A stretch of DNA of 64,000 nt from Ampelomyces quisqualis (Eukaryota; Ascomycota; Dothideomycetes; Pleosporales; Phaeosphaeriaceae). Of the stretch, positions 33,746 to 44,406 are shown piece by piece. Every line of letters starts with the position of its first letter. Within the stretch, counting starts at the first letter, position 1. A model generated the notes under the pieces. The model did no database searches, was not told the DNA's origin, and saw nothing but the letters and a program-made list of their open reading frames with translations. Where the stretch lies: contig JAGTXZ010000024.1 in assembly GCA_018398575.1 (NCBI GenBank), forward strand, positions 1,488,001 to 1,552,000, written 5' to 3'. Both the position numbers and the translations under genes were made by a program.

Positions 33746-35133
33746 ATGGCGAGAGTATCGACATCTGCGAGGTTGACGTGGAGACTGCGTTCGGCCTTAC
33801 TATTCACCTTCATACTTCAACTACCTGCACTATGTCTGGCGCAAGACAGCTCAGATGTATCTGTTACAGCAAATGCACGAGGTCCGGACGCTTCAACGAA
33901 ATCAACACCGAGCTCGACAAGCTCAGCGCCTGCACAAACACATACAATACAAGTCGGGCTTGCAGACCACAAGTTCAAGCCTGATGTGATTGCAGCAGAC
34001 GTTGGCGATGTAAGTCTACTCTTTGCTCGCAACATGCAGTGTGTTCATCGTACTAACATCAGGCAGACTGTAGAGTTCCGCTTCTATCCCGCCAACCACA
34101 GTGTCGTCCGCGCAGAATTCGACTTTCCGTGCATACCGTACGAAATGACAGGAACAAACAAGGAAGGCTTCTTCTCAGGCTTCTTTGCCTTGGACAAAGT
34201 CATTGACAACGTACGAAGACTTCCTCTTTTCCCTTCTCCGTTTGCACGAATACTAATATATCTACATAACAGCCTCCGAAATACTCGCTCAAAATCAACG
34301 ACTCGGCCCCAATCCTCTTCTACTGCTCTGCACCCGGCTCATGCATCACCTACGCCATGGTCGGCGCGATAAACCCCAACTCATCTACCCCGATCGAAAA
34401 ACAACAGCAAGGTGCAAAAGACAGCGCATACATGTTAAACCCCGGCGAGCCGTTCCCCCCTGAACAACCACTGCCATCGAACCTACCTACACCCATCACT
34501 ACCGCACCCCTGGCGACCGCCACGCCCATTCCCTCTTCCAAACACACAGCGCTGAGACCCGGCGCCATCGCAGGAATAGCAATCGGCGCCGTGTGCGTCG
34601 TGGTGCTAGCCGCACTACTCTTCTTCTTCTGGGGCCGCACAAAATCGCTCAAAGACGAAGTGAACCGCAAACAAACCAACATGACACAGCAGCCATCACG
34701 CGCAGCCGGCTATTCGTCTTCTACCCTTGCTCCTCTTCCTCCCGCTTCTCAACCCTCGTATACCGCCGCCGCCGCCGCCCCAGCAATGCACCCCCTCGAC
34801 AACAAATACGCGCTCACCTCGTCGTCGCACATGCTCCTCCACGCCCATCCTGCTTTCGCACATTCATCCCCGTCTAGCGGTCATGCACATGCGCCCGCCG
34901 AACTCTCGCCCCACGCGAATCCGTCCTCGTACGTTCCTGCGCGCACGCATTCCCCGTACGGTGCGGCGCCGCCGTATGGCTGGCATGGGGATTCGTCGGC
35001 GGCGGGGCTCGTGGAAATGGATGCGTCTTCGAGGCCGCTGCGGGCGAGGTGGGAGGAAGTGGGTGGTCCTGGACATGGGCAGGTGGAGGAGGGTGGGAAC
35101 GAGAAGGAAGGCGGGGTTGGGAACATGGGTTAG
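33746..35133 (+). CDS. Cupredoxin-like single-pass membrane protein (extracellular serine-rich type)
   Basis: Three exons, 33746-34009, 34067-34210 and 34273-35133; 422 residues. After a signal peptide (cleavage near LCLAQ) there is a Ser/Thr-rich linker, then a plastocyanin-like fold: HTIQVGLADHKFKPDVIAAD, GDTVEFRFYPANHSVV, IPYE and FYCSAPGSC. His in NHSVV and Cys in FYCSAPG occupy the usual copper-ligand places. A transmembrane helix lies near residues 270-295, followed by a basic stop-transfer segment and a low-complexity cytoplasmic tail of about 120 residues. Many fungi have secreted or GPI-anchored proteins of this fold; a membrane-spanning form with a cytoplasmic tail suggests a surface or sensor role, which is inference. 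Confidence 0.85.
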
Positions 35134-35820
35134 ATTTGGCTGATTTACCTCGTCTTTCATTCAACGTGTACTGAGTACTTGACTAACTGCATGTATACAG
35201 CTGATGATATTAGAGCACGGCTTTTCCTCGATTAAAGTGCGGTCCATATAGGCTGTTGAATGAATTCTGAGAATGTCGCAATGCCAATCCATTCATTACA
35301 GTTCAATGCATTAGTCCGCCTTGTTCGCGTCAGTTATGAGATGCGGGTGGCGCTCAAGAATATTTGAAACATGTGCGTCCAGATTTGTTCTCTTTGGTTT
35401 GATTGATCTTATTTTCATTCGCTTTCTCGTCTGCAGTAGACATCTCCCTGTTGCCCTCGCACCCGGCGCCGCCATCTGTGAAGACCTCTGAAGTGACTAA
35501 CGTGCTCAGACAAGCTCTCAACAACGGCAAAGAAAAACACCCCTAGCTTGCTGAGCCTTTTCCCCTTCATCAACTGAGCCGTAAAGTGTGAAATCCCACC
35601 AAAATGGCAGTGAAAACAGGAAATAGAGTTTGTCAAAGGGGGACGAAAAGAAGACATCTGAATGCCATTACATGTTGTACATTTCCAAAACGAGAAAGAA
35701 GATATGGTGAAGGCGGCAGCGTCCTGCGGTCCGCACTTTTGCTTCAGCTGACCCCTGGCATGACGAAAGCAGAATGAGGCAAAAGCCATTAAAGGAGCGG
35801 GGTATCGTAACTCATGTCGC
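35134..35820. other. Intergenic, between convergent genes
   Basis: 687 bases holding the 3' ends of the cupredoxin-like gene and set3. An open frame on the - strand (35415-35915) overlaps the end of set3 and has no domain. Confidence 0.5.
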
Positions 35821-38800
35821 TCATGTCGAAGTAGAAGTAGAAGCCACCGGTACGACAGCTGGGGTCGGTTCAGCGGGGTTTGATTCTTCGGCGAGGGGTG
35901 GTAACACAGGCTCAACGCTTTTCCGCGGTGGCGAATTTGTGTTCGGCAAGCTCGCTATCGATAAAGTTGGCGAGCTGGTCGATTGTGACTGCGCGAGTGA
36001 TGGTGTAGAGTTTGAGCCGGTCGAGTGTGTCTGGGCTAACTTCGCTCTTCTACTGGTATAGTCGCTAAGACTGAGCTTCTTGCGTGCTGGTATGGAAATT
36101 ATGGCGTTGTTGACAGCTGGTGGGAAAGGAGAAGCGGTTGTTAGGCTACTGGGTGATTGTGCGTTAGCGCTTCCGTTGAGGGCATTTGAGACGGCACCAG
36201 GTGTGACCATGGGTGGTGCATCAACAGTGCTTCCCAGATCGGGCTTGGCAGGCATTTCGACGTAGAGATCCACACTCTGTCGCGAAGTGTCGGTGGTAGA
36301 AACTGGAAGTGGCCAAGGAGGTGCTGGAGGATTTGCTGGAAGATCGGCAGGTGGATTTGTAGTTGGATAGACATCAGAACCAGGGGCGTCAGGCATGTCC
36401 TCGACCTTGGGCCCAGTAGGCTTCGGGGTCGTGGATTCGGTCTCTTCCATCTCGACATGGACAGTAGGTGGTGGTGTCGCTTCTTTTGCCGGACTTGGTT
36501 GTCGATCTAGCGGTGGCGAGGGTGGCAGTGGAGACGGCTTGTTCGAAGAGACGTCATTAAGGGCTGGCGACACGCTTTCCATCTTCACAGATGTAGATCG
36601 TATGCGTTCCCGTTGTAATTTGTCCTCTTGAGCCTGCCGGAGTAGCTTGCGCTTGAAAGACACTGGCGGTTTCATGTCCCGAACTCTTGCACCAACTGAG
36701 GCTGACACAGGGCTTTCCACCTCTGTCTGTGTTGAGGCCTCTTTGTAGACAGGCTTCGATTTCGGCGCTGTGCGACCGTTCGTCTTTGTTGAGCTGCCCG
36801 AAGTCTTGCGGGCCACGCCATGGCTATGTTCGCGATGCCGTGCCGAAGGAGAAGGTTCAGGGTAACCGAGACGCTTCTGCGTAGCTGTGTCAGTGTCATA
36901 CAGCGAAGCGCGGGAGAAGCGGCGTACAGTGGAGGATAGGCTGGGCGTGTTGAGCGAAGACCCAGCGCTATTCCTCTTGCCCTTTTTGCTCTTGTGGTCG
37001 GCATCGAAGTCCATTTGCTTGAAAAGCTTCTCCTGCTGTTGTATTTTTCGCTTCTCGCGTTCTGACATTTTCAGGTCGGCTTCGGTGGAGAAGTGGGTAG
37101 CGGGTGTGTGATCTCGCGAACTAGATTTGTGAGATCCAGAAGTCGATCTGGTATCGATCTGGTCGTCCTCGCCGGCATCGTGATTCATCGCTTCGCTACC
37201 CGCACGGCTGTTGGTCGCACGACCCGTGCTAAGAGGCGAGACTTGAGACTTTTTTGTTTTCCTGCCCTTGGACTTTGGCGGCTCTGTGATTGTGTTGCGA
37301 CGAGCCCGCTCGAGCAAGCATTCGTGCCCAGGAGAGATGCCACATGCACAACCACCAAAATTGGCCAGTACGCACGACGCCCAAGGTTGAATCTTCCTGA
37401 AGCCGTCTTTTGCGCCGTTGGTGACAACCTTGGCTAATTGTTTGAACACTTCGGAGTCGAGGTCCCATCCGACGGTAAGTTCCTCGCCAGGATCAATTTG
37501 CCTTGAGGCGAGGAAGCAGAAGTGAAACTCGTTGCTAGACTCGATAAATATCTTCATGTGCATGTTGGGCACGCAGCTTCTCCTAGCGTATCGAAGCATG
37601 CTGCCCTCTCGCCGAACATCGATGTAGATTGGTAGGTGGGGTGGGAAGAAGACGAATGGTTCCGGATGCCGCAGAAGGTCCCAGCGGTTCGAAGGATCTG
37701 AAAAGTAGTCCTCCTTGCGGCCGACCAAGCCTTTCAGCTCGCCAATGTAGCCGCCCTCGGCAACAATCTCATCAACGGTGATGAAATGCCATTGTGGGTG
37801 TAGGCCATGCGCAACGATTCCTGGATCCACCTCGACTTGTTTTGCTATGCTGGGCGCGCCGAGTTCGTGTATCGGTTGGTCAATCCGGGAGAACAGGTCA
37901 TGTGGCTTCTTGCCCCCGGTAGCTTCGGCCAGAGCCTCTGGGTCTGTCAGCCAGGTAGAGATGTCGTTTGCTATTCCAATACTTGTGTAGGAGTTGGAGT
38001 CAGGTGAGGGTGGCCCGGATTGGCGGTAAAGGTTCATGAACTCGGACGAGAACTCTTCCATTGGGCCGTCTGGATTGATGGGAGATTTGACAGGACTGTG
38101 GCCGTTGAGCATGACGGATGCGCCGCGTTTGCGCGAGCCTGGCACGAGAGAAGGTGCTTGACTGATGGCACTCATGGATCCAGAAGAGCGATGGCTTGTC
38201 TTGGGACGCTTGTTTGGTGGTGGGTGATCTCGCGGACTTCCGCTCTTGCGTTCGTGGTTGTCATGGAGTTCTGTTGAGTGGGACGGCCATGAATTGGGCT
38301 GGACGGCGCCAGGTGTGTCTTTGGGCCGTTTCTTCGGGTTCTTGGTCGTGGTCTTCGGACGAGCTTTTCGCTCCACGAGCATTTCCCTTCGTTGGCGCTG
38401 CTTCTCAGAAGCGCCCTTGGAGTCGATGGGGCGTGGGGAGCAGTCTGCACACTCGTGCACGTCTGGCACATGCTGGGCAGACTCGTAGTAGCACACTATG
38501 TGCTGCCAGGTGTCGCACTTCTCGCACAAGACGGTGTTGCCATCGTCGTCTGCGAAGCCGCAGATGCACTTGATTGTCGACGACTCTTCCTCTTGGATGG
38601 TTCTGTCTAGTGTGGGAGAGCCGTTGGCGTAGGCAGGTGGTGTGAGGCCGTTTTCGAGGGCTGAAGGAGCTGGCTGAGGTTCAGCGTGCGCCGTGAGCGA
38701 CGAGACGTCTGTCATAATCTGGCAGACACGCTGAACAAGAGAAGGGTGTGGTGATACTGTGGGTGGCTCAGGCTCTACGTGGTTTGGATCGCATGACGCC

Positions 38801-38844
38801 CAACGCGACAACGACCAACGCACAACTGGCAGGGGCGAAGCCAA
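35821..38844 (-). CDS. set3: Set3-type PHD-SET chromatin protein
   Basis: Single uninterrupted frame of 1007 residues from ATG 38844; ATG 38715 (MTDVSSLTAHAEP) is the more natural start and gives 964. An N-terminal PHD finger (about residues 89-137) has CICGFADDDGNTVLCEKCDTWQH-x2-C and ends in CADC. A SET domain follows (about 340-470): GELKGLVGR, RSCVPNMHMKIF and PGEELTVGWD. Both lie in the N-terminal half, as in yeast Set3 and Set4, and the long Ser/Pro/Lys-rich C-terminal half is disordered. Set3 is the scaffold of the Set3C histone deacetylase complex, binds H3K4 dimethyl through its PHD finger and is thought to lack methyltransferase activity. The SET core here also lacks the full NHSCxPN motif (it has RRSCVPN), in line with that. 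Confidence 0.92.
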   Translation of the reverse strand: MASPLPVVRWSLSRWASCDPNHVEPEPPTVSPHPSLVQRVCQIMTDVSSLTAHAEPQPAPSALENGLTPPAYANGSPTLDRTIQEEESSTIKCICGFADDDGNTVLCEKCDTWQHIVCYYESAQHVPDVHECADCSPRPIDSKGASEKQRQRREMLVERKARPKTTTKNPKKRPKDTPGAVQPNSWPSHSTELHDNHERKSGSPRDHPPPNKRPKTSHRSSGSMSAISQAPSLVPGSRKRGASVMLNGHSPVKSPINPDGPMEEFSSEFMNLYRQSGPPSPDSNSYTSIGIANDISTWLTDPEALAEATGGKKPHDLFSRIDQPIHELGAPSIAKQVEVDPGIVAHGLHPQWHFITVDEIVAEGGYIGELKGLVGRKEDYFSDPSNRWDLLRHPEPFVFFPPHLPIYIDVRREGSMLRYARRSCVPNMHMKIFIESSNEFHFCFLASRQIDPGEELTVGWDLDSEVFKQLAKVVTNGAKDGFRKIQPWASCVLANFGGCACGISPGHECLLERARRNTITEPPKSKGRKTKKSQVSPLSTGRATNSRAGSEAMNHDAGEDDQIDTRSTSGSHKSSSRDHTPATHFSTEADLKMSEREKRKIQQQEKLFKQMDFDADHKSKKGKRNSAGSSLNTPSLSSTVRRFSRASLYDTDTATQKRLGYPEPSPSARHREHSHGVARKTSGSSTKTNGRTAPKSKPVYKEASTQTEVESPVSASVGARVRDMKPPVSFKRKLLRQAQEDKLQRERIRSTSVKMESVSPALNDVSSNKPSPLPPSPPLDRQPSPAKEATPPPTVHVEMEETESTTPKPTGPKVEDMPDAPGSDVYPTTNPPADLPANPPAPPWPLPVSTTDTSRQSVDLYVEMPAKPDLGSTVDAPPMVTPGAVSNALNGSANAQSPSSLTTASPFPPAVNNAIISIPARKKLSLSDYTSRRAKLAQTHSTGSNSTPSLAQSQSTSSPTLSIASLPNTNSPPRKSVEPVLPPLAEESNPAEPTPAVVPVASTSTST

Positions 38845-40094
38845 CGAATCGAACGACGGCTGGCAACGGGCTGCCTGCGCTCTGGGTGAGCTTGGGGGTC
38901 AGGCGCGGGGCGGTGGTCCGGGAGAAGAGGCTTTCGCGTCTGCACGCGGCGTGGCCGGAGAGGGTTTGTGGTGTGGGTGGCGGCACTCCAGCGTCGCTCA
39001 GCAAGTGAGACGGCGGCAATACCATCAGACGATGGTTCTGGGCTCGGGGGCAGACGTGTGCATGCGGTGCGCCTGTGGTTAAGGAGAGGTGAGGCAGGAG
39101 CGAGGCAGAGGCGGCTCTCGGGGCGTCGGGGGTGGGGTCGGCAACAAAGGAAGCCGCGCGCGCGCAGTCGAGGGCGGCAACGAGAGGTTGGGTTCGCGCG
39201 AGGACTAGCACGTCACGGCGGTGGAGGAGAAGACTGTCGAGTCGTCGAGATCAGTGGTGGTGGTTTGGACAGCCAGGTGCGAGAGGAGGGCACAGGGAGC
39301 GAGGCCCGCATGCGGCTAGCGCTGGTGCGTGCACTGGGCTGGCGAGCCTAGCAGGTTAGCATGGCGGCCATGGCGAGAGGCGATTTTCGCAGAGAGAACA
39401 GGGCAGCGGCGAATCAAGTCTACGGCGGGCGGCGGCGCGGCTGTGTGCGCACCTCATGTCGTGGCATGGCGGTCGATGCGCAGCCAAGGGTCTACCACGG
39501 GCCATGGGGGACAAGTCACAGCAGCATTGGACAGAGTCGCGGAAGGGGGCGGATTGTGTGATCATTCATCGTTGACGAGACGGCAGCAGCGTCCACTTGT
39601 GTCGCAGCCAATGAGCGCGCTGTATGGCGGGTGGTGCTGCGAGGCCACGCCGAACGCGGTGTAGCGCGGCCAGAAGTGGGGCCGTTTCTGGCTGTGAATG
39701 TCGATCGCGTTCGTGGCCCTTCTCCGTGCTGGCCCCGGCTCTGCGATGAAAACAACCGCAGACGCGCCACTTGCGGAATGCCACCGCGGGCCCGAGACAT
39801 TCCTCGTCTCCCACAAAGAGCGTGGAGACCCTGCTCTACACAACTGCCGGCACTTTGCTTAAATACAGCGACAGATGCTGTGCGAGACGCTGAGAACGTA
39901 TACGTTGTAACATACAGTACGCACGTGTAACCCAGACGGATGTATGAGAAACCCCTAAGCTCGATTACCGAGGACACGTCAAAATAAACAATATATTTCT
40001 ACCTCGCATAGCAAGCCATCAACGCAAAAAAAAAGCATCAGCATTCCTCAACGATCACACACATCACCGTAATGTCAAACGACCATGTTATCTG
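38845..40094. other. Intergenic
   Basis: 1.25 kb of GC-rich sequence upstream of set3, and the 3' region of the methyltransferase gene at the right. Several short open frames on both strands lack domains and look like composition effects. Confidence 0.5.
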
Positions 40095-41293
40095 CTACAC
40101 TGCTAACCCCCCTTCCTTCAGCACTCCAACATGTACAACAAACCCACTCGCCTCCCCCAACCCCTCGCCCAAAACAGACCCAGGAACCCGCCAGACCTCG
40201 AATCTCTGTGCAAAACTCGTCAACCACGCCTCAAACACCTCTGGGCTGCGTAATTGCTGTGCAATGCACACGACCGTTGGGTTCGTGTTGGTCGTGTTGC
40301 AGCGAAGCGCGCATATGGCCGCGCATGTCGAGTTGAGCGGCTCGATGAGCGAGTCGTTGTAGATGCAATCGCACGCTAGGACCATGTCGACGGGGGCCAA
40401 TGGCGAAGGGTCGTCGAGTTGCCAATCTAATTGTTGGACAGTGATTTTCTGCGCTCCGTCTCCATTACTCTTCTGCGGCCCTTTCTTGTTCTTCGAGGGG
40501 AACACACTCCCAAGGTTTTCCGAGATGTTTTGCCGCAGGAGTCTGAGCACGTAGGATTGGTCTGTAGCCGTGTAGTGCGCGATTCGAGGGGCGAGAGTGA
40601 GGGCGAGGATGCCGGAGACGCCGGCGCCGAGTTCGAGGATGGTGGATGAGGGGGTGAGGAGGGATGATGTGAAGAAGGGGTTCGTGGGCGAGGAGAGGAA
40701 AGTTGAGAAGAGCGGGGTTATGCCCCATACGACTGTGGGGTGGGGTTAGTTCTTGGTGAATAAGGGGTGGAATGAGAGGTAAAAGGCTGACACTTGGAGA
40801 AGTGAAGCATGAGATCAAGCGGAGATGAAGACATACTCGGAGATTCTCGGGAAGGCAACTAGACTGCATGGGTCGGGACATGAATAAGAATGAACTTTCA
40901 GCCACCTACCTGCACCGGTTGTCCCCTCCTTTCGATTCGAGGTCAATAAGCCAGGTGACTGATGGATTACCAGATCGTAGCCCGCAACGCTGATTTCAAG
41001 CGTAGGCGCGCGCGCATCGATGAAGCCTAACGACTGAGAAGGGATATCTTGCGAGAAAAGCATAAACGCCTCTGCTGAGTATGAGCATGCAGCTGTTTTG
41101 CCGTCGCGCAGGATACGCCCATGGTGATAACGTGGACAAGGTGATGGGATGGCATGGGGTGCAGCGAATCGCGTGGACAAGGCAACACGCCGAGCCAAGG
41201 AGGTTGTCTCGACTGTGATACGCTCGAGGCGCTCTACACACCTTCTTCTGCATCGACCACGGCCTCCGTCCCCAGAATGCTGCCCATATGCAT
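40095..41293 (-). CDS. rkm5: Protein-lysine N-methyltransferase, Rkm5/METTL21-like
   Basis: Exons 41293-41242, 41074-40910 and 40732-40095, all in phase, 284 residues. Conserved features: FSQDIPSQSLGFIDARA, IHQSPGLLTSNRKEGTTGA, then VVWGITPLF across the second intron. The SAM-binding motif I is ILELGAGVSGILAL, the acidic loop is TATDQSYVLRLLRQNI, and DMVLACDCIYNDSLIEPL replaces the usual DxxY motif. This pattern fits Methyltransf_16 enzymes that modify ribosomal protein L1 (yeast Rkm5). The first exon and start are the least certain, because Met could be 41293 or 41287 and the upstream frame stays open. Divergent from the acyl-CoA synthetase gene. Confidence 0.78.
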
Positions 41294-41900
41294 CGTGGCT
41301 GCTCCAATTCCGTGCTGCAGAGCGAAGTCTCGGCCGCTCGCTTCTTTGTACAGATTGTGAATAGGCACAGGTCTCGTGACGCAGGGCAAGCGACACGTCC
41401 TAGTCCTCGTGAAGGATGTCTGCGTCTTGGAAGTGGCGGTATGGTTTCTTGGCTGGTCTTGCGAGTCGCCCACTCTTCGGCGTGTCAGCACTGCGGGGAG
41501 GCTGGGAGGTGCAGTGCAAAATGGACAGCGATGAAGTTCGAAACACGGAGTGGTTATGCGGCAAACACGATGTGCTGTCGATCAAGGCACTTGGCCTGCA
41601 CGTGAGAGAAGTGTGGGTGGAGAGGCTCGAGGCGGAGGCTAGCCCCATCTCGCCCGATAGGTGGGTGCGTCATTGCATGGGTGCTTGGCGCATGGTTGGC
41701 AGCAGCGACCAAGTGCTGCTGGATACATCGTACAAGCATACAAGATACAAGTAACTGGTGCTCCCCCAGCCCCACGCCTTTCACACCCGTCACATCCGCT
41801 GCACCCCCCCGGCGGCCACACGCCCCAAAGCACTCCTTCTGTTCGTTTTCTCTGTGATACCCCTTCTCGCTGTACCTGTACCTACACCCGCACCCACGTG
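41294..41900. promoter_or_regulatory. Shared 5' region of the methyltransferase and acyl-CoA synthetase genes
   Basis: 607 bases between divergent starts. Open frames occur by chance. A pyrimidine-rich stretch (about 41760-41890) lies just before the acyl-CoA synthetase start, which is common in highly expressed fungal promoters. Confidence 0.45.
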
Positions 41901-44145
41901 ATGCTGCAGGATCTCAAGAAATTCGCGCCTCAGGCGCAGGCCTCGCGGAAAGGCCCGTATACTGCCGAGGCTGTAGGCGCACAAAAGGTCGACGGCGAGA
42001 CGATGCCGCGCCGCAACCTTGCTGCCAAAGATGGCCTCAAGCTCACGCCCAACCCCGACGTCACAACCATGTACGAAGTGCTGCGCTTCGCATCGGCAAA
42101 GTTTGGCAATGCAAAGGCCGTCGGCTCGCGACGAATCGTCAACAAGATCACAGAGACCAAGAAGATCAAGAAGATGGTCGACGGCCAGGAGACGGAGGTC
42201 GACAAGAACTGGGAGTACTTTGAGCTGAGCTCGTACACATACAAGAGCTTCGTCGAGTTCGAGAAGATGGCCCTGTCTGTCGGCTCAGCCATCCAGACGC
42301 TTGGTTTCAAGCCCCACGACAAGCTGCACCTGTACGCGGGCACAAGCATGCAATGGCTGGCTTCAGCACACGGTCGGCCTCTCACACGAGATTTGGTGAG
42401 TCAAGGCTAACAGGCTACTTCAGGCGCGCTTTCGCAGTCCCTTGCCATCGTCACTGCCTACGACACGCTCGGCGAAGAGGGTCTCAAGCACTCGATGCAC
42501 CAGACCAAGGCAAAGATCATGTTCACCGACCCGGAACTGCTGCCCAAGCTCATCAACCCGTTCAAGGACTGCAAGGACATTGAGGTGGTTGTCTACGGCA
42601 CCAAGAATGACCCGAACCCCGCCGACATTGAGAAGCTGACGAGCGCACACCCACACTTGAAGGTCATCAGCTTCGATGACCTAGAAAAGCTTGGCCAAGA
42701 GAACCCTGCAGATCCCATTCCTCCCAAGCCTGAAGATCTGGCGTGTATCATGTACACCTCTGGGTCTACAGGAACACCAAAGGGTGTGCTCATCAAGCAC
42801 CGCAACGTTGTCGCTGCCAGTAAGTCTCATTTCCAGGTCCATCTGAGTACCCGCTAATACCTCCAGTCGCTGGTGTTGATGTCATCGTCGGAAAGTACCT
42901 CGGACCTGGCGACGTGCTTCTCGCTTACCTCCCCGCTGCGCATATCCTCGAATTCGTCTTCGAGAATGCTACTCTTTACTGGGGTGGCACTCTTGGATAT
43001 GGCACCATCCGTACTCTCTCCGACACATCTGTCCGCAATTGCGCCGGCGATATCCGCGAGCTGAAGCCCACCGTCCTCGTTGGTGTGCCGCAGGTCTGGG
43101 AGACTGTCAAGAAGGGCATTGTCGGCAAGGTTGCGTCCGGCGGTGCGCTCAAGAACAACATGTTCTGGGGCGCGTTCGCAGCCAAGAACTTCTTGCTGGG
43201 CTCTGGACTGCCGGGCAGCGGTCTGCTTGATGCCATTGTGTTCAACAAGGTCAAGGAGGCTACTGGTGGTAGACTTCGAATCTGCTTGAACGGTGGTGGA
43301 CCCATCTCCAAGGAGACGCAGCGCTTCATCTCCGTCGCGATTACGCCCATGATTTCCGGCTACGGCTTGACGGAGACATGCGCCATGGGCGCGCTCATGG
43401 ACCCTCTCGCCTGGACCGACCAAGCCCTCGGCGAAATGCCCGCCAGCGTTGAGATGAAGCTCGTCGACTTCGCCGACGCCGGCTACTTCGCCAAATCCAA
43501 CCCTCCACAAGGAGAAATCTGGATACGCGGCGGTGGTGTCGTCTCTGGCTACCTAGACCTTGAAGAAGAAACCAAAGAATCCTTCACCGACGACGGGTGG
43601 TTCAAGACCGGCGATATTGGCGAGTTCGACTCGTCCGGCCAAATCCGTATCATCGACCGCAAGAAGAACCTTGTCAAAACCCTGGCAGGTGAATACATTG
43701 CTTTAGAGAAACTCGAGTCCGTATACCGCAGCGCACCCATTGTTGCAAACATTTGCGTCTACGCCGCCGAAGACCGCCAGAAACCCATCGCCATCATCGT
43801 CCCCACTGAGCCGGCGCTCAAGAAACTTGCGGCTGAAGAGGGCGTCAAGGGCGACCATCTTGAGGAGCTGGTGCACGATAAGAAGCTCAATTCAGCCGTG
43901 TTGAAGCAGCTGCAACAAGCGGGTCAAAAAGGCGGACTCGCGGGCTTTGAAATTATCGAGGGCGTCGTGTTGGCGGATGAGGAGTGGACGCCGCAGAATG
44001 TAAGTCGAACCACGTTCAAGTCAGAGGAGAGAAGAAAAGCTAACAATGCGCTCTACAGGGCCTTACTACCGCTGCGCAGAAACTGAACCGCAAAGACATC
44101 TTGAAGCATTATCAGAAAGAGGTTGATACGGCGTATAGTCGATGA
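41901..44145 (+). CDS. faa1: Long-chain fatty-acid--CoA ligase (Faa1 type)
   Basis: Four exons, 41901-42372, 42424-42819, 42867-43999 and 44059-44145; 695 residues, the normal length for eukaryotic long-chain acyl-CoA synthetases. The AMP-binding motif is YTSGSTGTPKGV. Other blocks are LAYLPAAHILEFVFEN, GVPQVWE, NGGGPISKETQ, the adenylate block SGYGLTETC, and GWFKTGDIGEF followed by IDRKKNLVKTLAGEYIALEKLE, the fatty-acid signature and hinge. It activates free fatty acids with ATP and CoA for lipid synthesis or beta-oxidation. There is no peroxisomal tripeptide (it ends AYSR) and no N-terminal signal, so a cytosolic or lipid-droplet/ER form is likely. Intron 1 uses a weaker GTCGGC donor. Confidence 0.95.
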
Positions 44146-44406
44146 TTGCCTTTGACAACGAAACACCGGCATCAAGGTGCTAAATGTGTGCAAACGGTCT
44201 GAACGAAAACTCTCCTTCGATATCACAATGAACGAATCAACGGTGTCTCTTGTACTTTGTAGCTATTTTCGACGCTTGTCGCTCCGAGACGTTTACAGCT
44301 TGCCCTTTTCTAATCCCTAATTGCACTTGCGCTATTCGCTGCTGGTGAATTCGTCAAGTGTTGGTCGTGGACCTGTGATTGTACATGCACATGTCGGACA
44401 ATATAG

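Noticed and set aside
42854..43510. 218-codon open frame on the - strand
   Set aside because: Antisense to the central exon of the acyl-CoA synthetase.
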